Source of the DNA: Bradyrhizobium sp. 139
Lineage (GTDB): Bacteria; Pseudomonadota; Alphaproteobacteria; Rhizobiales; Xanthobacteraceae
Assembly: GCF_023074175.1 (NCBI RefSeq)
Contig: NZ_JADPKS010000169.1
Span: 1-64,000, forward strand
DNA: 64,000 nucleotides
Direction of reading: 5' to 3'
The position numbers were made by a program, and so were the translations under genes. A model generated the notes under the pieces. The model ran no database searches and was not told the origin of the DNA. It saw only the letters and a list, made by a program, of their open reading frames with translations. This document shows positions 20,115 to 28,707 of this stretch, one piece after another; position 1 is the first letter of the stretch, and every line of letters begins with the position of its first letter.

Positions 20115-20162
20115 AAAAAAGCCCGGGCTTTTGTGGTGGAAGCGTTTGCGCGAGAGCGCGCC

Positions 20163-21353
20163 TTACGCGCTCTTGTTCTGCCGCATCAGGTCGGCGAAGC
20201 GCCGGAACAGATAATGCGAGTCGCGCGGGCCGGGCGAGGCCTCGGGGTGGTACTGCACCGAGAACACCGGTTTGCCGTCGAGCCGGATGCCGCAATTGGA
20301 GCCGTCGAACAGCGAGATGTGGGTCTGGGTCGCGCCCTTCGGCAGCGTGTTCTCGTCCACGGCAAAACCGTGGTTCATCGAGGTGATCTCGACCTTGCCG
20401 GTGGTCTCGTCCTTGACGGGATGATTGGCGCCGTGATGGCCCTGATGCATCTTCCTGGTCTTGGCGCCGACGGCGAGGCCGAGCATCTGGTGGCCCAGAC
20501 AAATGCCGAAGGTCGGTGTGCCCGACTTGATCACGTCCTGGATCACCGGCACGGCATATTTGCCGGTTGCGGCCGGATCGCCCGGGCCGTTGGACAGGAA
20601 CACGCCGTCCGGCTTCATCGCCAAAATGTCTTCGGACGAGGTCGTTGCCGGCACCACCGTCACCTTGCAGCCGACGCCGGCGAGCAGGCGCAGGATGTTG
20701 CGCTTGATCCCGTAGTCGATGGCGACGACGTTGAACTGAGGCTCGTCCTGGCGGCCAAAGCCCTGGTCCCATGCCCACGGCGTTTCGTCCCAGGTGAAGC
20801 GCTGGCCGGAGGTGACCATCGGCACGAGGTCCATGCCCTCGAGGCCCGGCCATTCGCGCGCTTCTTCCTTGAGGCCGTGCAGGTCGAACTCGCCGTTCCT
20901 GGCGTGCGCGATCACGGCGTTTGGCATGCCCTTGCTGCGGATCAGTGCGGTCAGTGCGCGAGTGTCGATGCCGGAAAGGCCGATGATGCCGCGGGCCTTC
21001 AGCCACTGGTCGAGGTGCTTGGTGGCGCGGTAGTTCGAGGGATCGGTGATCGCGGTCCGCAGGATCACGCCGCGCGCGCCGGGCGTCGCGGCCATGTTCA
21101 CCGTCTCGATGTCGTCGTCGTTGGTGCCGACATTGCCGATATGCGGGAAGGTGAAGGTGATGAGCTGGCCGGCATAGGAGGGATCGGTGAGAATCTCCTC
21201 ATAGCCGGTCATGGCGGTGTTGAAGCAGACTTCACCGACGGCGTGGCCTTCGGCGCCGAGGCCAAAGCCTTCGAGCACCGTGCCATCCGCAAGCACCAAC
21301 AGCGCGGTCGGTTTGTGGTCCGGCCAGGCGAGATCGTTGTCATGTTGTGTCAT
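20163..21353 (-). CDS. carA: Carbamoyl-phosphate synthase small subunit
   Basis: Protein of 396 aa. The N-terminal CPSase small-chain domain has TGYEEILTDPSYAGQ. The C-terminal class I glutamine amidotransferase has the nucleophile Cys in GICLGHQM and the His-Glu pair in QYHPEASPGP. It supplies ammonia to CarB. It lies upstream of carB in the direction of transcription, but four genes and about 4.3 kb separate them, so they are not one simple operon. Confidence 0.97.
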   Translation of the reverse strand: MTQHDNDLAWPDHKPTALLVLADGTVLEGFGLGAEGHAVGEVCFNTAMTGYEEILTDPSYAGQLITFTFPHIGNVGTNDDDIETVNMAATPGARGVILRTAITDPSNYRATKHLDQWLKARGIIGLSGIDTRALTALIRSKGMPNAVIAHARNGEFDLHGLKEEAREWPGLEGMDLVPMVTSGQRFTWDETPWAWDQGFGRQDEPQFNVVAIDYGIKRNILRLLAGVGCKVTVVPATTSSEDILAMKPDGVFLSNGPGDPAATGKYAVPVIQDVIKSGTPTFGICLGHQMLGLAVGAKTRKMHQGHHGANHPVKDETTGKVEITSMNHGFAVDENTLPKGATQTHISLFDGSNCGIRLDGKPVFSVQYHPEASPGPRDSHYLFRRFADLMRQNKSA

Positions 21354-21499
21354 GAGCCCGGTTCATAGTCCCCGCGTGGGCCGCCGTCAAAGCGGGAAAG
21401 GGCGGATTCACATGCGTTTTTGCATATTTGACAGGTCGTCTCGGGCACTTAAGCTCGGCAGCACAATTTCCGACAAATTCCGGGGCTTGGGAGGCAATA

Positions 21500-22228
21500 A
21501 TGGACCAGACGACGCCGATTGTGCTGGTTCCGGGGTTGGCCTCCTCGGCCCGCATCTATGCCCCCGTCGTCCCGGCGCTCTGGCGGTTCGGTCCGGTGAT
21601 GGTCGCCAACCATATCCGCGACGCCAGCATGGCGGCGATCGCCCGGCGTATTCTGAGCGAGGCGCCGCCGCGGTTCGCGCTCGCGGGTCATTCCATGGGC
21701 GGCTACATCGCGCTCGAGATCATGCGCCAGACGCCCGAGCGGGTTTTGAAGCTCGCGCTGATCAACACCCAGGCGCGGCCCGATACGCCGGAAGCAACCG
21801 CACGTCGTCGCGGCCTGATGGAACGGGCCAGGCGCGGCGAGCTGCGTGCGGCGCGTGAAGAGATGTTTCCCGAGCTGGTGCATCCCTCACGCCGCGACGA
21901 CGCCCGCATTCGCCAGCTCGTGCATGAGCAGGGCGAGGACGTCGGCGTCGAAGGCTATCTGCGGCAGCAGACCGCGATCATCGCGCGGGTGGATTCACGG
22001 CCGACGCTTGTGACGATCAAATGCCCGACGCTGGTGCTCACCGGCGATCAGGACAACACGATTCCGAATGCGTTCTCGAAGGAGATGGCGGAGGGCATTG
22101 CCGGCGCGAAGCTGGTCGTCCTCAGCGATTGCGGACATCTGCCGCAATCGGAGCAGCCCCAAGCCACGACCCGGGCGCTGGTCGAATGGCTGGGAACCCC
22201 GGTTGTCTCGGGGCCGCGAACGGCCTAG
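21500..22228 (+). CDS. Alpha/beta hydrolase
   Basis: Protein of 242 aa; the ATG at 21500 follows GGGAGG. The nucleophile elbow is GHSMGG with Ser65, the acid is in LTGDQDNTIP, and the catalytic His is in DCGHLPQSEQP. No signal peptide, so it is cytoplasmic. It is divergent from carA and 33 bp upstream of the YqeY gene, probably cotranscribed. Substrate unknown. Confidence 0.88.
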   Translation: MDQTTPIVLVPGLASSARIYAPVVPALWRFGPVMVANHIRDASMAAIARRILSEAPPRFALAGHSMGGYIALEIMRQTPERVLKLALINTQARPDTPEATARRRGLMERARRGELRAAREEMFPELVHPSRRDDARIRQLVHEQGEDVGVEGYLRQQTAIIARVDSRPTLVTIKCPTLVLTGDQDNTIPNAFSKEMAEGIAGAKLVVLSDCGHLPQSEQPQATTRALVEWLGTPVVSGPRTA

Positions 22229-22261
22229 ATCAGGCGTCGGATATTCGAAGGGATCACGATC

Positions 22262-22717
22262 ATGCTGCGCGACGACATCAACAATGCGGTCAAGGAGGCC
22301 ATGAAGGCCAAGAACGAGCGCAAGCTGTCGACGCTGCGCATGGTCAACTCGACCATCAAGAACGCCGACATCGCCGCGCGTGGGGAGGGCAAGCCGCCGC
22401 TGTCGGACGCCGACCTGCTTGGCGTGTTTCAGAAAATGATCAAGCAGCGTCAGGAATCGGTCGAGCTCTACGACAAGGGTGGCCGCGCCGAGCTCGCCGC
22501 GCAGGAGCGCGAGGAAATCGCGGTGATCTCGGCCTATCTGCCGAAGCAGATGTCGGATGACGACGTGAAGAAAGCGATCACGGCCGCGATCGGCGAGACC
22601 GGTGCTGCCGGCATGAAGGACATGGGCAAGGTCATCGGTGTGCTGAAAACGAAGTACGCCGGGCAGATGGATTTCGGCAAGGCCAGCGGCCTGGTGAAGG
22701 CCGCGCTGACGGGCTAG
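22262..22717 (+). CDS. GatB/YqeY-domain protein
   Basis: Protein of 151 aa, full length for YqeY. It begins MLRDDINNAVKEAMKAKNE and contains RMVNSTIKNADI and YLPKQMSDDDV, hallmarks of the family. The C-terminal helical domain is related to that of GatB, the tRNA-dependent amidotransferase subunit. YqeY is often found with dnaG and rpoD, and both are present about 9 kb downstream. Precise role unknown. Confidence 0.9.
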   Translation: MLRDDINNAVKEAMKAKNERKLSTLRMVNSTIKNADIAARGEGKPPLSDADLLGVFQKMIKQRQESVELYDKGGRAELAAQEREEIAVISAYLPKQMSDDDVKKAITAAIGETGAAGMKDMGKVIGVLKTKYAGQMDFGKASGLVKAALTG

Positions 22718-22721
22718 CTCT

Positions 22722-22826
22722 CGTCATTCCGGGGCGTGCCTCTTGGCGCGAGCCCGGAAGCCATCATACGGCGGGCTCTGTTGCAAAATGGATTCCGGGC
22801 TCGCGCTCCGCGCGCCCGGAATGACA
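22722..22826. repeat. REP-like palindromic element, copy B
   Basis: CGTCATTCCGGGGCGTGCC and ATGGATTCCGGGCTCGCGCT...CCCGGAATGAC reproduce the two arms of copy A at 20011-20114. It lies in the gap between the yqeY-like and epoxide hydrolase genes. Confidence 0.7.
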
Positions 22827-22847
22827 AGAAGACGTGGGGAGCAACAG

Positions 22848-23987
22848 ATGACCGGCGCCATCAATCCGTTTCGCATCGCCGTTAGCGAGGACATCCTCAC
22901 CGACCTCAAATCCCGCCTTGCCCGCACGCGCTGGCCGGAGGCAGAGCTCGTCGATGACTGGAGCCAGGGCGCGCCGCTGAAATGGATCCAGGATATCTGT
23001 ACCTACTGGGCCAACGACTACGACTGGCGCGCCCGCGAGGCCAAGCTCAACCGCTTCGACCAGTTCACGACCGAGATCGACGGTCTCGACATCCACTTTC
23101 TGCATGCGCGCTCGAAGGAGGCTTCGGCGCTACCGCTGATCATCACGCATGGCTGGCCGGGCTCGATCGTCGAATTCCAGAAGGTGATCGCACCGCTGGT
23201 CGATCCTGCCGCGCATGGCGGCAATCCTGCGGATGCGTTTCATGTGGTATGCCCCTCGCTGCCGGGCTTCGGCTTCTCCGCCAAGCCAAAGACCACCGGC
23301 TGGGGCGTCGACCGCATCGCCGCGACCTGGGCGAGGCTGATGGATCGGCTCGGTTACGCGCGTTACGGCGCGCAGGGCGGCGACTGGGGTTCGGCCGTGA
23401 CGACCTCGCTCGGTATGCAGGATGCCGAGCATTGCGCCGCGATCCACATCACGCTCGCCTTCAATGCGGCGCCCAAGATCGAGGGCGAGCCGACGGCGGA
23501 GGAGAAGCGCGCGCTCGCCGGCCTCAAGCATTACGTCGACCTCGATTCCGGCTATTCGAGGCAGCAGTCGACCCGGCCGCAGACACTCGGCTACGCGTTG
23601 GCGGACTCGCCGAGCGGGCAGGCGGCCTGGATTTTGGAAAAGTTCTGGGCCTGGACTGATTGCAACGGTCATCCCGAGAACATCTTCACCAAGGACGAGT
23701 TGCTCGACAACGTCATGCTCTACTGGACGACCGAGACGGCGACGTCATCGGCGCGGCTCTATTGGGAGAGCTTTGGCAAGCGTCGGACCACGCCCAAGGT
23801 CACGGTGCCAACAGGTGTAGCGGTGTTCCCGAAGGAGATCATCACGCCGGTGCGGCGCTGGATGGAGCCGAATTTTACCAACATCACGCATTGGAGCGAG
23901 ATGGAGAAGGGCGGCCATTTCGCCGCATTTGAACAGCCGGAGCTGTATGTCGGCGAGGTCAGGAAGTTCTTCCGAACGGTACGGTAA
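22848..23987 (+). CDS. Epoxide hydrolase family protein
   Basis: Protein of 379 aa. The N-terminal EHN domain starts INPFRIAVSEDILTDLKSRL. The oxyanion-hole motif HGWPGS lies at 101-106, the nucleophile Asp179 in GGDWGS, and the catalytic His357 in GGHFAAFEQPE. The enzyme opens epoxides to diols in the cytosol. The ATG at 22848 follows GGGGAGCAAC; the upstream extension of the frame lies in a REP-like repeat. Related hydrolases lie next door, but no pathway is evident. Confidence 0.93.
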   Translation: MTGAINPFRIAVSEDILTDLKSRLARTRWPEAELVDDWSQGAPLKWIQDICTYWANDYDWRAREAKLNRFDQFTTEIDGLDIHFLHARSKEASALPLIITHGWPGSIVEFQKVIAPLVDPAAHGGNPADAFHVVCPSLPGFGFSAKPKTTGWGVDRIAATWARLMDRLGYARYGAQGGDWGSAVTTSLGMQDAEHCAAIHITLAFNAAPKIEGEPTAEEKRALAGLKHYVDLDSGYSRQQSTRPQTLGYALADSPSGQAAWILEKFWAWTDCNGHPENIFTKDELLDNVMLYWTTETATSSARLYWESFGKRRTTPKVTVPTGVAVFPKEIITPVRRWMEPNFTNITHWSEMEKGGHFAAFEQPELYVGEVRKFFRTVR

Positions 23988-23999
23988 CGGCGCACTCCG

Positions 24000-24092
24000 C
24001 CGTCGTGCCCGGGCTTGTCCCGGGCATCCACGAGCTTAAACTGGCTGCAAGAAGCAAGCGCGTGGATGGCCGGAACAAGTCCGGCCATGACG
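24000..24092. repeat. Repeat pair (CCCGGGC / CCGGAAC...GTCCGGCCATGACG)
   Basis: GTCGTGCCCGGGCTTGTCCC then GGGCATCCACG and, further on, GTGGATGGCCGGAACAAGTC then CGGCCATGACG are the two halves of a common Bradyrhizobium-like intergenic repeat. It precedes the acyl-CoA synthetase start. Confidence 0.5.
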
Positions 24093-24118
24093 CCGAGAAC
24101 ACGGAAACGCCCGCCGCC

Positions 24119-25729
24119 ATGCTCACCGAAGCCAAGACTTACGACGAGCTCTATCGCAACTTCCGCTGGGATATCCCCGAGCGTTTCAACATGGCGGAGG
24201 CCTGCTGCGATCGCCATGCCGACGGCACCGGCCGCCTCGCGCTGGTCTATGTCGACGAGAACGGCGCCATCACGCGCACATCCTTCGACGAGGTCGCGGA
24301 GATGTCGCGCCGCTTCGCCAATGTGCTGAAGGCGGATGGTCTTGCCCGCGGCGACCGCGTCGCGGTGTTCCTGTCGCAATCGCTGGAGCTGCCGATCGCG
24401 CACATGGCGGCGTTCCGTTCGGCGATGATCTCCATTCCGCTGTTCGCACTGTTCGGCGAGGACGCGCTGGAATTCCGCCTGTCGAACTCGCAGGCCAAGG
24501 CGATCGTCACGGACGAGGGTGGCTGGGAGAAGCTTTCGAAGATTCGCGACCGCCTGCCGGAGCTGAAGAATGTCTACATCGTTGGCGAACGAACGCCGGC
24601 GGGCACGAAATCGTTCTGGCATTCGGTCAAGGCTGCATCGCCCGACTTCGCGCTGGTGGACACATCTGCGGACGATCCCGCGCTGATCATCTACACCTCG
24701 GGCACGACAGGCAATCCGAAGGGCGCGCTGCATGCCCATCGTGTCGTGCTTGGCCATCTTCCCAATGTCGAGATGTGCCACAACTTCCTGCCGCGGCCGG
24801 GCGATCTGATGTGGACGCCGGCGGACTGGGCCTGGATCGGCGGTCTCGTCAACGGCCTGTTCGCGTTCTGGTATCACGGCATTCCGCTGGTCGGCCATCG
24901 CGCGCGAAAATTCGAGCCGCAGGCGGCGATGCAGATGATGGCCGAACTCGGCGTCCGCAACGTCTTCCTGCCGCCGACGGCGCTGAAGCTGATGCGGCAG
25001 GCCGGGGTGAAGCATCCGGGCGTCAAGCTGCGCAGCATTTTCACCGGCGGTGAATCGCTCGGCGGCGAGCTGCTGGGCTGGGTGCGCGAGACCTTCGGCG
25101 TCGATGCGCATGAAGTGTTCGGCCAGACCGAGTGTAATCTCGTGATCGGCAGCAACTCCAACCTGTTTCCGATCCGCCCCGGTGCGATGGGCAAGGCGAC
25201 GCCGGGGTTTGACGTCCGCATCGTCAACGACAAGGGCGAAGAGCAGCCGCGCGGGCAGCGCGGCATCATCGGCGTGCGCCAGCCATGCCCGTGCACGATG
25301 CTCGAATACTGGCGCAATCCGGAGGCCACTGCGAAGAAATATGCCGGCGAATTCCTGCTGACCGGCGATCTCGGCGTGAAGGATGAGGACGGCTATTTCT
25401 GGTACGTCAGCCGCGAGGACGATGTCATCACCACCGCCGGGTACCGCGTCGGCCCGTCCGAGATCGAGCACACCCTGATGAAGCATCCGTCGGTGGCGAT
25501 GGCGGCGGTGGTCGGTATTCCAGATCCGATCCGCACCGAGTCGATCAAGGCTTGGATCGTGCTCCGCCCCGGCTTCGCAGCTAGCGACACACTCGCGCGC
25601 GAGATTCAGGAGTTCGTCAAGGTGCAGCTCGCCGCCCACGAATATCCGCGCTTCGTGGAATTCGCGGAGACGCTGCCGATGACGGCGACCGGCAAGGTGC
25701 TGCGGCGCGAGCTGCGGGCAAGGGGTTAG
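24119..25729 (+). CDS. AMP-dependent acyl-CoA synthetase
   Basis: Protein of 536 aa; ATG 24119 (MLTEAKTYDEL) is chosen because upstream codons lie in a repeat. The P-loop-like IIYTSGTTGNPKG is near residue 190, the adenylate-forming motif VFGQTECN near 335, GDLG near 410 and the C-terminal lysine region ATGKVLRREL at 521-530. The layout is that of medium-chain acyl-CoA synthetases. It activates a fatty or other carboxylic acid to its CoA thioester. Transcribed after the epoxide hydrolase, probably as a separate unit. Confidence 0.92.
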   Translation: MLTEAKTYDELYRNFRWDIPERFNMAEACCDRHADGTGRLALVYVDENGAITRTSFDEVAEMSRRFANVLKADGLARGDRVAVFLSQSLELPIAHMAAFRSAMISIPLFALFGEDALEFRLSNSQAKAIVTDEGGWEKLSKIRDRLPELKNVYIVGERTPAGTKSFWHSVKAASPDFALVDTSADDPALIIYTSGTTGNPKGALHAHRVVLGHLPNVEMCHNFLPRPGDLMWTPADWAWIGGLVNGLFAFWYHGIPLVGHRARKFEPQAAMQMMAELGVRNVFLPPTALKLMRQAGVKHPGVKLRSIFTGGESLGGELLGWVRETFGVDAHEVFGQTECNLVIGSNSNLFPIRPGAMGKATPGFDVRIVNDKGEEQPRGQRGIIGVRQPCPCTMLEYWRNPEATAKKYAGEFLLTGDLGVKDEDGYFWYVSREDDVITTAGYRVGPSEIEHTLMKHPSVAMAAVVGIPDPIRTESIKAWIVLRPGFAASDTLAREIQEFVKVQLAAHEYPRFVEFAETLPMTATGKVLRRELRARG

Positions 25730-26299
25730 GCAGGATGTAAAGGCCGGCATCTCGGGTCGAGGGCGAGCGGCCGGCGCGATCTGGTCGGCGACAAGTTCGC
25801 GAAGCGAAATCGGCTGGATGGCCTTCGTCACGCGGTTCGTGTTCGTGATCTGGACGGTGCGGCTGTTGATCGCGCTACTGCTCGTCCTGCGCGCTTCGTT
25901 CTCGAGCCTCCAGGAATTTATGACCGTAGGGCTGACGACCGCCTGCTGTTTCTCGCCATCGGCAACGCGGTCGGTGCGGCGCTGTGGCTGATCCTGTTCT
26001 TGCTCACCGTGGAGTCGCTTCCGAAGGCTTCGACGGTCTTATTCGGTCGAAAGCGGTATTTCGCGCTTCAAAGGCGCGGCGCGGGCGAGAAAACGATAGC
26101 TAATTGCAGTGATTGCGCGCACGGTGAGCCAATGTGGGAAAGAGCGGTCGTCTCTGCGCCCATGCGGCGCCACGACGATACATGCGCGACGCGACGCGGC
26201 TGCATCCTCGCACTTCGTGCTGCGGACACCCGCAAGATACCACTGCGGTTCGATATGAGATCGAACGCCAACCGAAAGCACCCAATGGAAGCTCTACCG
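25730..26299. other. Spacer with a decayed membrane-protein gene
   Basis: About 570 bp. It contains the frameshifted hydrophobic reading frame listed at 25818-26030. The rest (26030-26300) shows no convincing gene; open frames there do not share codon usage with the neighbours. Confidence 0.4.
25818..26030 (+). pseudogene. Frameshifted small membrane protein
   Basis: The frame from ATG 25818 encodes FVFVIWTVRLLIALLLVL and SLQEFMTVGLTT, a transmembrane stretch. Near 25943 the hydrophobic coding potential jumps frame to LLFLAIGNAVGAALWLILFLLTVES in two pieces. One lost or gained base would join them into a two-span protein of about 70 aa. No family recognised. Confidence 0.35.
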
Positions 26300-26479
26300 A
26301 TGCAAACTCTCTCCCCACGGCACGTCAAGACAGACGAAGCGCTTCGGCTCGGCGTGGAGTCGGGCTGGTACGCGATCAAGGTCAGCGGGACCTTTGTCTC
26401 AGGCCCGCACGGCTCGGAAGGGGATTGCCGTCGCAAGATCGACGAGATTCATCCGCCGCTGGTGAAGAAGAAACGATGA
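26300..26479 (+). CDS. Small hypothetical protein
   Basis: Protein of 59 aa from ATG 26300, which has GGAAG eight bases upstream; ATG 26285 would add five residues. The core LGVESGWYAIKVSGTFVSGP followed by CRRKIDEIHP is a compact beta-rich sequence, familiar as a small rhizobial protein of unknown function. Ends in basic residues. It is convergent with the SRPBCC operon. Confidence 0.5.
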   Translation: MQTLSPRHVKTDEALRLGVESGWYAIKVSGTFVSGPHGSEGDCRRKIDEIHPPLVKKKR

Positions 26480-26497
26480 GGGCGCAGATTCCGGTCG

Positions 26498-27010
26498 CTA
26501 TGGCGTCTTGATCCCCATCGCCTTCAGCGCCGCCAGCATCTGCGCCGGCGGTGCCATTTTGATCTGCGGCGCCTGCCCCGTCTCGAGCAGGCTCTTCAAT
26601 CCCGACAGGATCGCGGGCCATCCGGTGCGGCCACCGGAGAGAATGTCGTCGCTGAGCGGGTGGTCGTGGCGTTCGCTCATGGTGAGGCGGACGGCTTCGC
26701 CGGCGGGCTCGATCTCGTAGGTGACGAGCGTGGTGCCGAGCCTTTCGACGAGCTCGGGCCAGTTGACGTTCCACGTCACCGTCAGCTTTTTTGGCGGGTC
26801 GTATTCGAACACTTCACCGATGATGTGCTCCGAACCGTCAGGCGCGCGCACGATGAACGTGCCGCCGAGCTTCGGCTCCATTTCGACCGCAAAGCCGGAA
26901 AAGTATTTGCGGCTGAACTCGGCCGAGGTCAGCGCTTCCCAGACCTTCTCCGGCGTCGCAACGATATAGATGGTGTAGACCGTCAGCGGCTTGAACCGAT
27001 CGATGTTCAT
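26498..27010 (-). CDS. SRPBCC (AHSA1-like) domain protein 2
   Basis: Protein of 170 aa. VYTIYIVATPEKVWEALTSAEFSRKYFSG is the usual AHSA1/START-like N-terminus (written here in part), followed by YDPPKKLTVTWN and GWPAILSGLKSLLETG. The fold makes a hydrophobic ligand cavity. Its start overlaps the stop of the preceding SRPBCC gene by 4 bp, so the two are translationally coupled in an ArsR-SRPBCC-SRPBCC operon. Confidence 0.85.
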   Translation of the reverse strand: MNIDRFKPLTVYTIYIVATPEKVWEALTSAEFSRKYFSGFAVEMEPKLGGTFIVRAPDGSEHIIGEVFEYDPPKKLTVTWNVNWPELVERLGTTLVTYEIEPAGEAVRLTMSERHDHPLSDDILSGGRTGWPAILSGLKSLLETGQAPQIKMAPPAQMLAALKAMGIKTP

Positions 27011-27477
27011 TTCGCGTCGAATCCCTTGTTGAGCGCGGCGCGGGGAATAGCCAGCACTTTGCCTCTCTCCAAGAGGCTCTTGAGCCCGGACAGGATCGCC
27101 GGCCAGCCGTTGGAGACGGCGCCGAGATATTTGCCGCCCTCGACGAAGCCGTCATGCAGCACGGTCAAACGCACCAGCGAGCCGAACGGTTCGATGGTGA
27201 AGACGACACGTGATATCGGTTCACCACGCAGTTCCTCGTATTTCTGGTGTTTGAAGCTGTAGGACAGGCGGCGCGGCGGATCGGCCTCCAAAATCTCGCC
27301 GGAATCGGTGATCTCCCCGTCCAGCGTGAGCGCGAAGGACGAGCCGATCTTCCAGTCCGACCGGATCTCGGCGCCGAACCAGTATTGCCTGGTGAATTCG
27401 CTCGACGTCAGCGCCTCCCACAGCTTCTCCGGCGTGGTCTCGATATAGCTCACATAGACGAATTGCGGCTTACTCAT
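27007..27477 (-). CDS. SRPBCC (AHSA1-like) domain protein 1
   Basis: Protein of 156 aa with YIETTPEKLWEALTSSEFTRQYWFG and GWPAILSGLKSLLERG (each in the AHSA1 positions). It is clearly a paralogue of the gene that follows it. It starts inside the end of the ArsR gene (8-bp overlap). Such proteins downstream of ArsR-type repressors are common; the ligand is unknown. Confidence 0.87.
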   Translation of the reverse strand: MSKPQFVYVSYIETTPEKLWEALTSSEFTRQYWFGAEIRSDWKIGSSFALTLDGEITDSGEILEADPPRRLSYSFKHQKYEELRGEPISRVVFTIEPFGSLVRLTVLHDGFVEGGKYLGAVSNGWPAILSGLKSLLERGKVLAIPRAALNKGFDAK

Positions 27478-27784
27478 CGCGCTTCTCCAACTGACGTTTC
27501 AACTCGCTGAGTGCGGCGAGCTTGCCGCGCTCGAATTTCCTGATCCAGCGTTCGCCGATCTGATGGATCGGCACCGGATTGAGGTAGTGCAGCTTCTCGC
27601 GGCCATGCCTGATGGTCGTGACCAGGTCGGCCTCTTCGAGAATGACAAGGTGCTTGGTCACGGCCTGGCGTGTCATCGCGAGGCCTTCGCAGAGTTCGTT
27701 CAGCGTCTGGCCGTTTTTGGCGTGAAGCCTGTCCAGCAGCGACCGTCGTGACGGATCGGCGAGCGCTTTGAAGACCTCATCCAT
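27470..27784 (-). CDS. ArsR-family transcriptional repressor
   Basis: Protein of 104 aa starting MDEVFKALADPSRRSLLDRL, with recognition helix TRQAVTKHLVILEEADLV near 42-59. No metal-binding cysteines, so it belongs to the SRPBCC-linked ArsR group. Ends with a basic helix. A perfect 16-bp palindrome sits 15 bp before the start codon, making autorepression of the three-gene operon likely. Confidence 0.9.
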   Translation of the reverse strand: MDEVFKALADPSRRSLLDRLHAKNGQTLNELCEGLAMTRQAVTKHLVILEEADLVTTIRHGREKLHYLNPVPIHQIGERWIRKFERGKLAALSELKRQLEKRDE

Positions 27785-27798
27785 GGCAGCGATAATAC

Positions 27799-27814
27799 GC
27801 AACCAAATGGTTGC
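27799..27814. promoter_or_regulatory. Operator GCAACCA-AA-TGGTTGC of the ArsR-SRPBCC operon
   Basis: Perfect 7-bp arms with a 2-bp centre, immediately upstream of the arsR-type start codon. The length and symmetry suit a dimeric ArsR-family repressor. Confidence 0.6.
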
Positions 27815-27978
27815 ATGTCAAGGTGCTGTCTTTGGCGCCCGCACATCGCTGTGCTAGCCTCGAAGCTCAGCCAACACAGATTGGAGACGCAGGAGATGAA
27901 AACGTGAGTGACGGCGGCGGTAGACGGAAACTGAGTGCCATGCATTAATACCCTCAACCGCCCACGCGAGTCCTCCCC

Positions 27979-28599
27979 ATGATGTCCATGCAAGCCTATC
28001 TCGCCTTCGTCGCCGCCTGCATCGCGCTGGCGCTGCTGCCGGGGCCGATCGTCACCCTCGTCATCGCCAATGGCCTGCGCCACGGCACGCGCGCGGCGCT
28101 GACCAATGTCGCGGGCGCGCAAGCCGGCCTCGCCATCGTCATCGGCATCGTTGCGGTGGGCCTGACCTCGCTGATGGCGACCATGGGCTACTGGTTCGAC
28201 TGGGTGCGCTTTGCCGGCGCCGCCTATCTGATCTGGCTCGGCATCAAGCTGATCTGGGCGCCGGTCGAAGGCCTCAATGTCGACGAGCCGCCGGCGCCGC
28301 CGCGCGGCGGGTTCTTCCTGCAAGGTTTCCTTGTGCTGCTGTCGAACCCGAAAGTGCTGATCTTCTTCGGCGCCTTCATTCCGCAGTTCATGGACATGAA
28401 CCGCGACCACTTCCCCCAAGTCGCGTTGCTGGGCGCCACATTCATGGTCACTGCGGCGATGACCGATGCGCTCTACGCTCTCGCCGCCGGGCGCGCGCGA
28501 AAATTCTTCTCGGCGCGCCGGACGCGGCTGATGTCGCGCATCTCCGGCGGCTTCATGATCGGCGGCGGTATCTGGCTGGCGCTGACCAGAGCAAAATAA
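27979..28599 (+). CDS. LysE-family translocator
   Basis: Protein of 206 aa with about six membrane spans. The family signature is LALLPGPIVTLVIANGLRHG near residues 17-36, and NPKVLIFFGAFIPQF lies near 123-137. LysE/RhtB proteins export amino acids or their derivatives. A second ATG two codons in is an alternative start. Confidence 0.9.
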   Translation: MMSMQAYLAFVAACIALALLPGPIVTLVIANGLRHGTRAALTNVAGAQAGLAIVIGIVAVGLTSLMATMGYWFDWVRFAGAAYLIWLGIKLIWAPVEGLNVDEPPAPPRGGFFLQGFLVLLSNPKVLIFFGAFIPQFMDMNRDHFPQVALLGATFMVTAAMTDALYALAAGRARKFFSARRTRLMSRISGGFMIGGGIWLALTRAK

Positions 28600-28707
28600 C
28601 AGCCCCAAAATACTCTCCCTCGCACCGGTTCGCGCTTGAACCCTTCGCGGCGGCGCTGCGTCCAATTGCGTCCAATCGGGCGTTGCCGCTGACGAAGGAT
28701 TTTGGCC

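Noticed and set aside
23759..25831. Minus-strand open frame of 690 codons
   Set aside because: Antisense shadow of the epoxide hydrolase and acyl-CoA synthetase genes, which have full family motifs.
26000..26299. N-terminal extension of the small gene at 26300
   Set aside because: Its first part is the decayed membrane frame and the rest has no coding character; ATG 26300 has a ribosome site.
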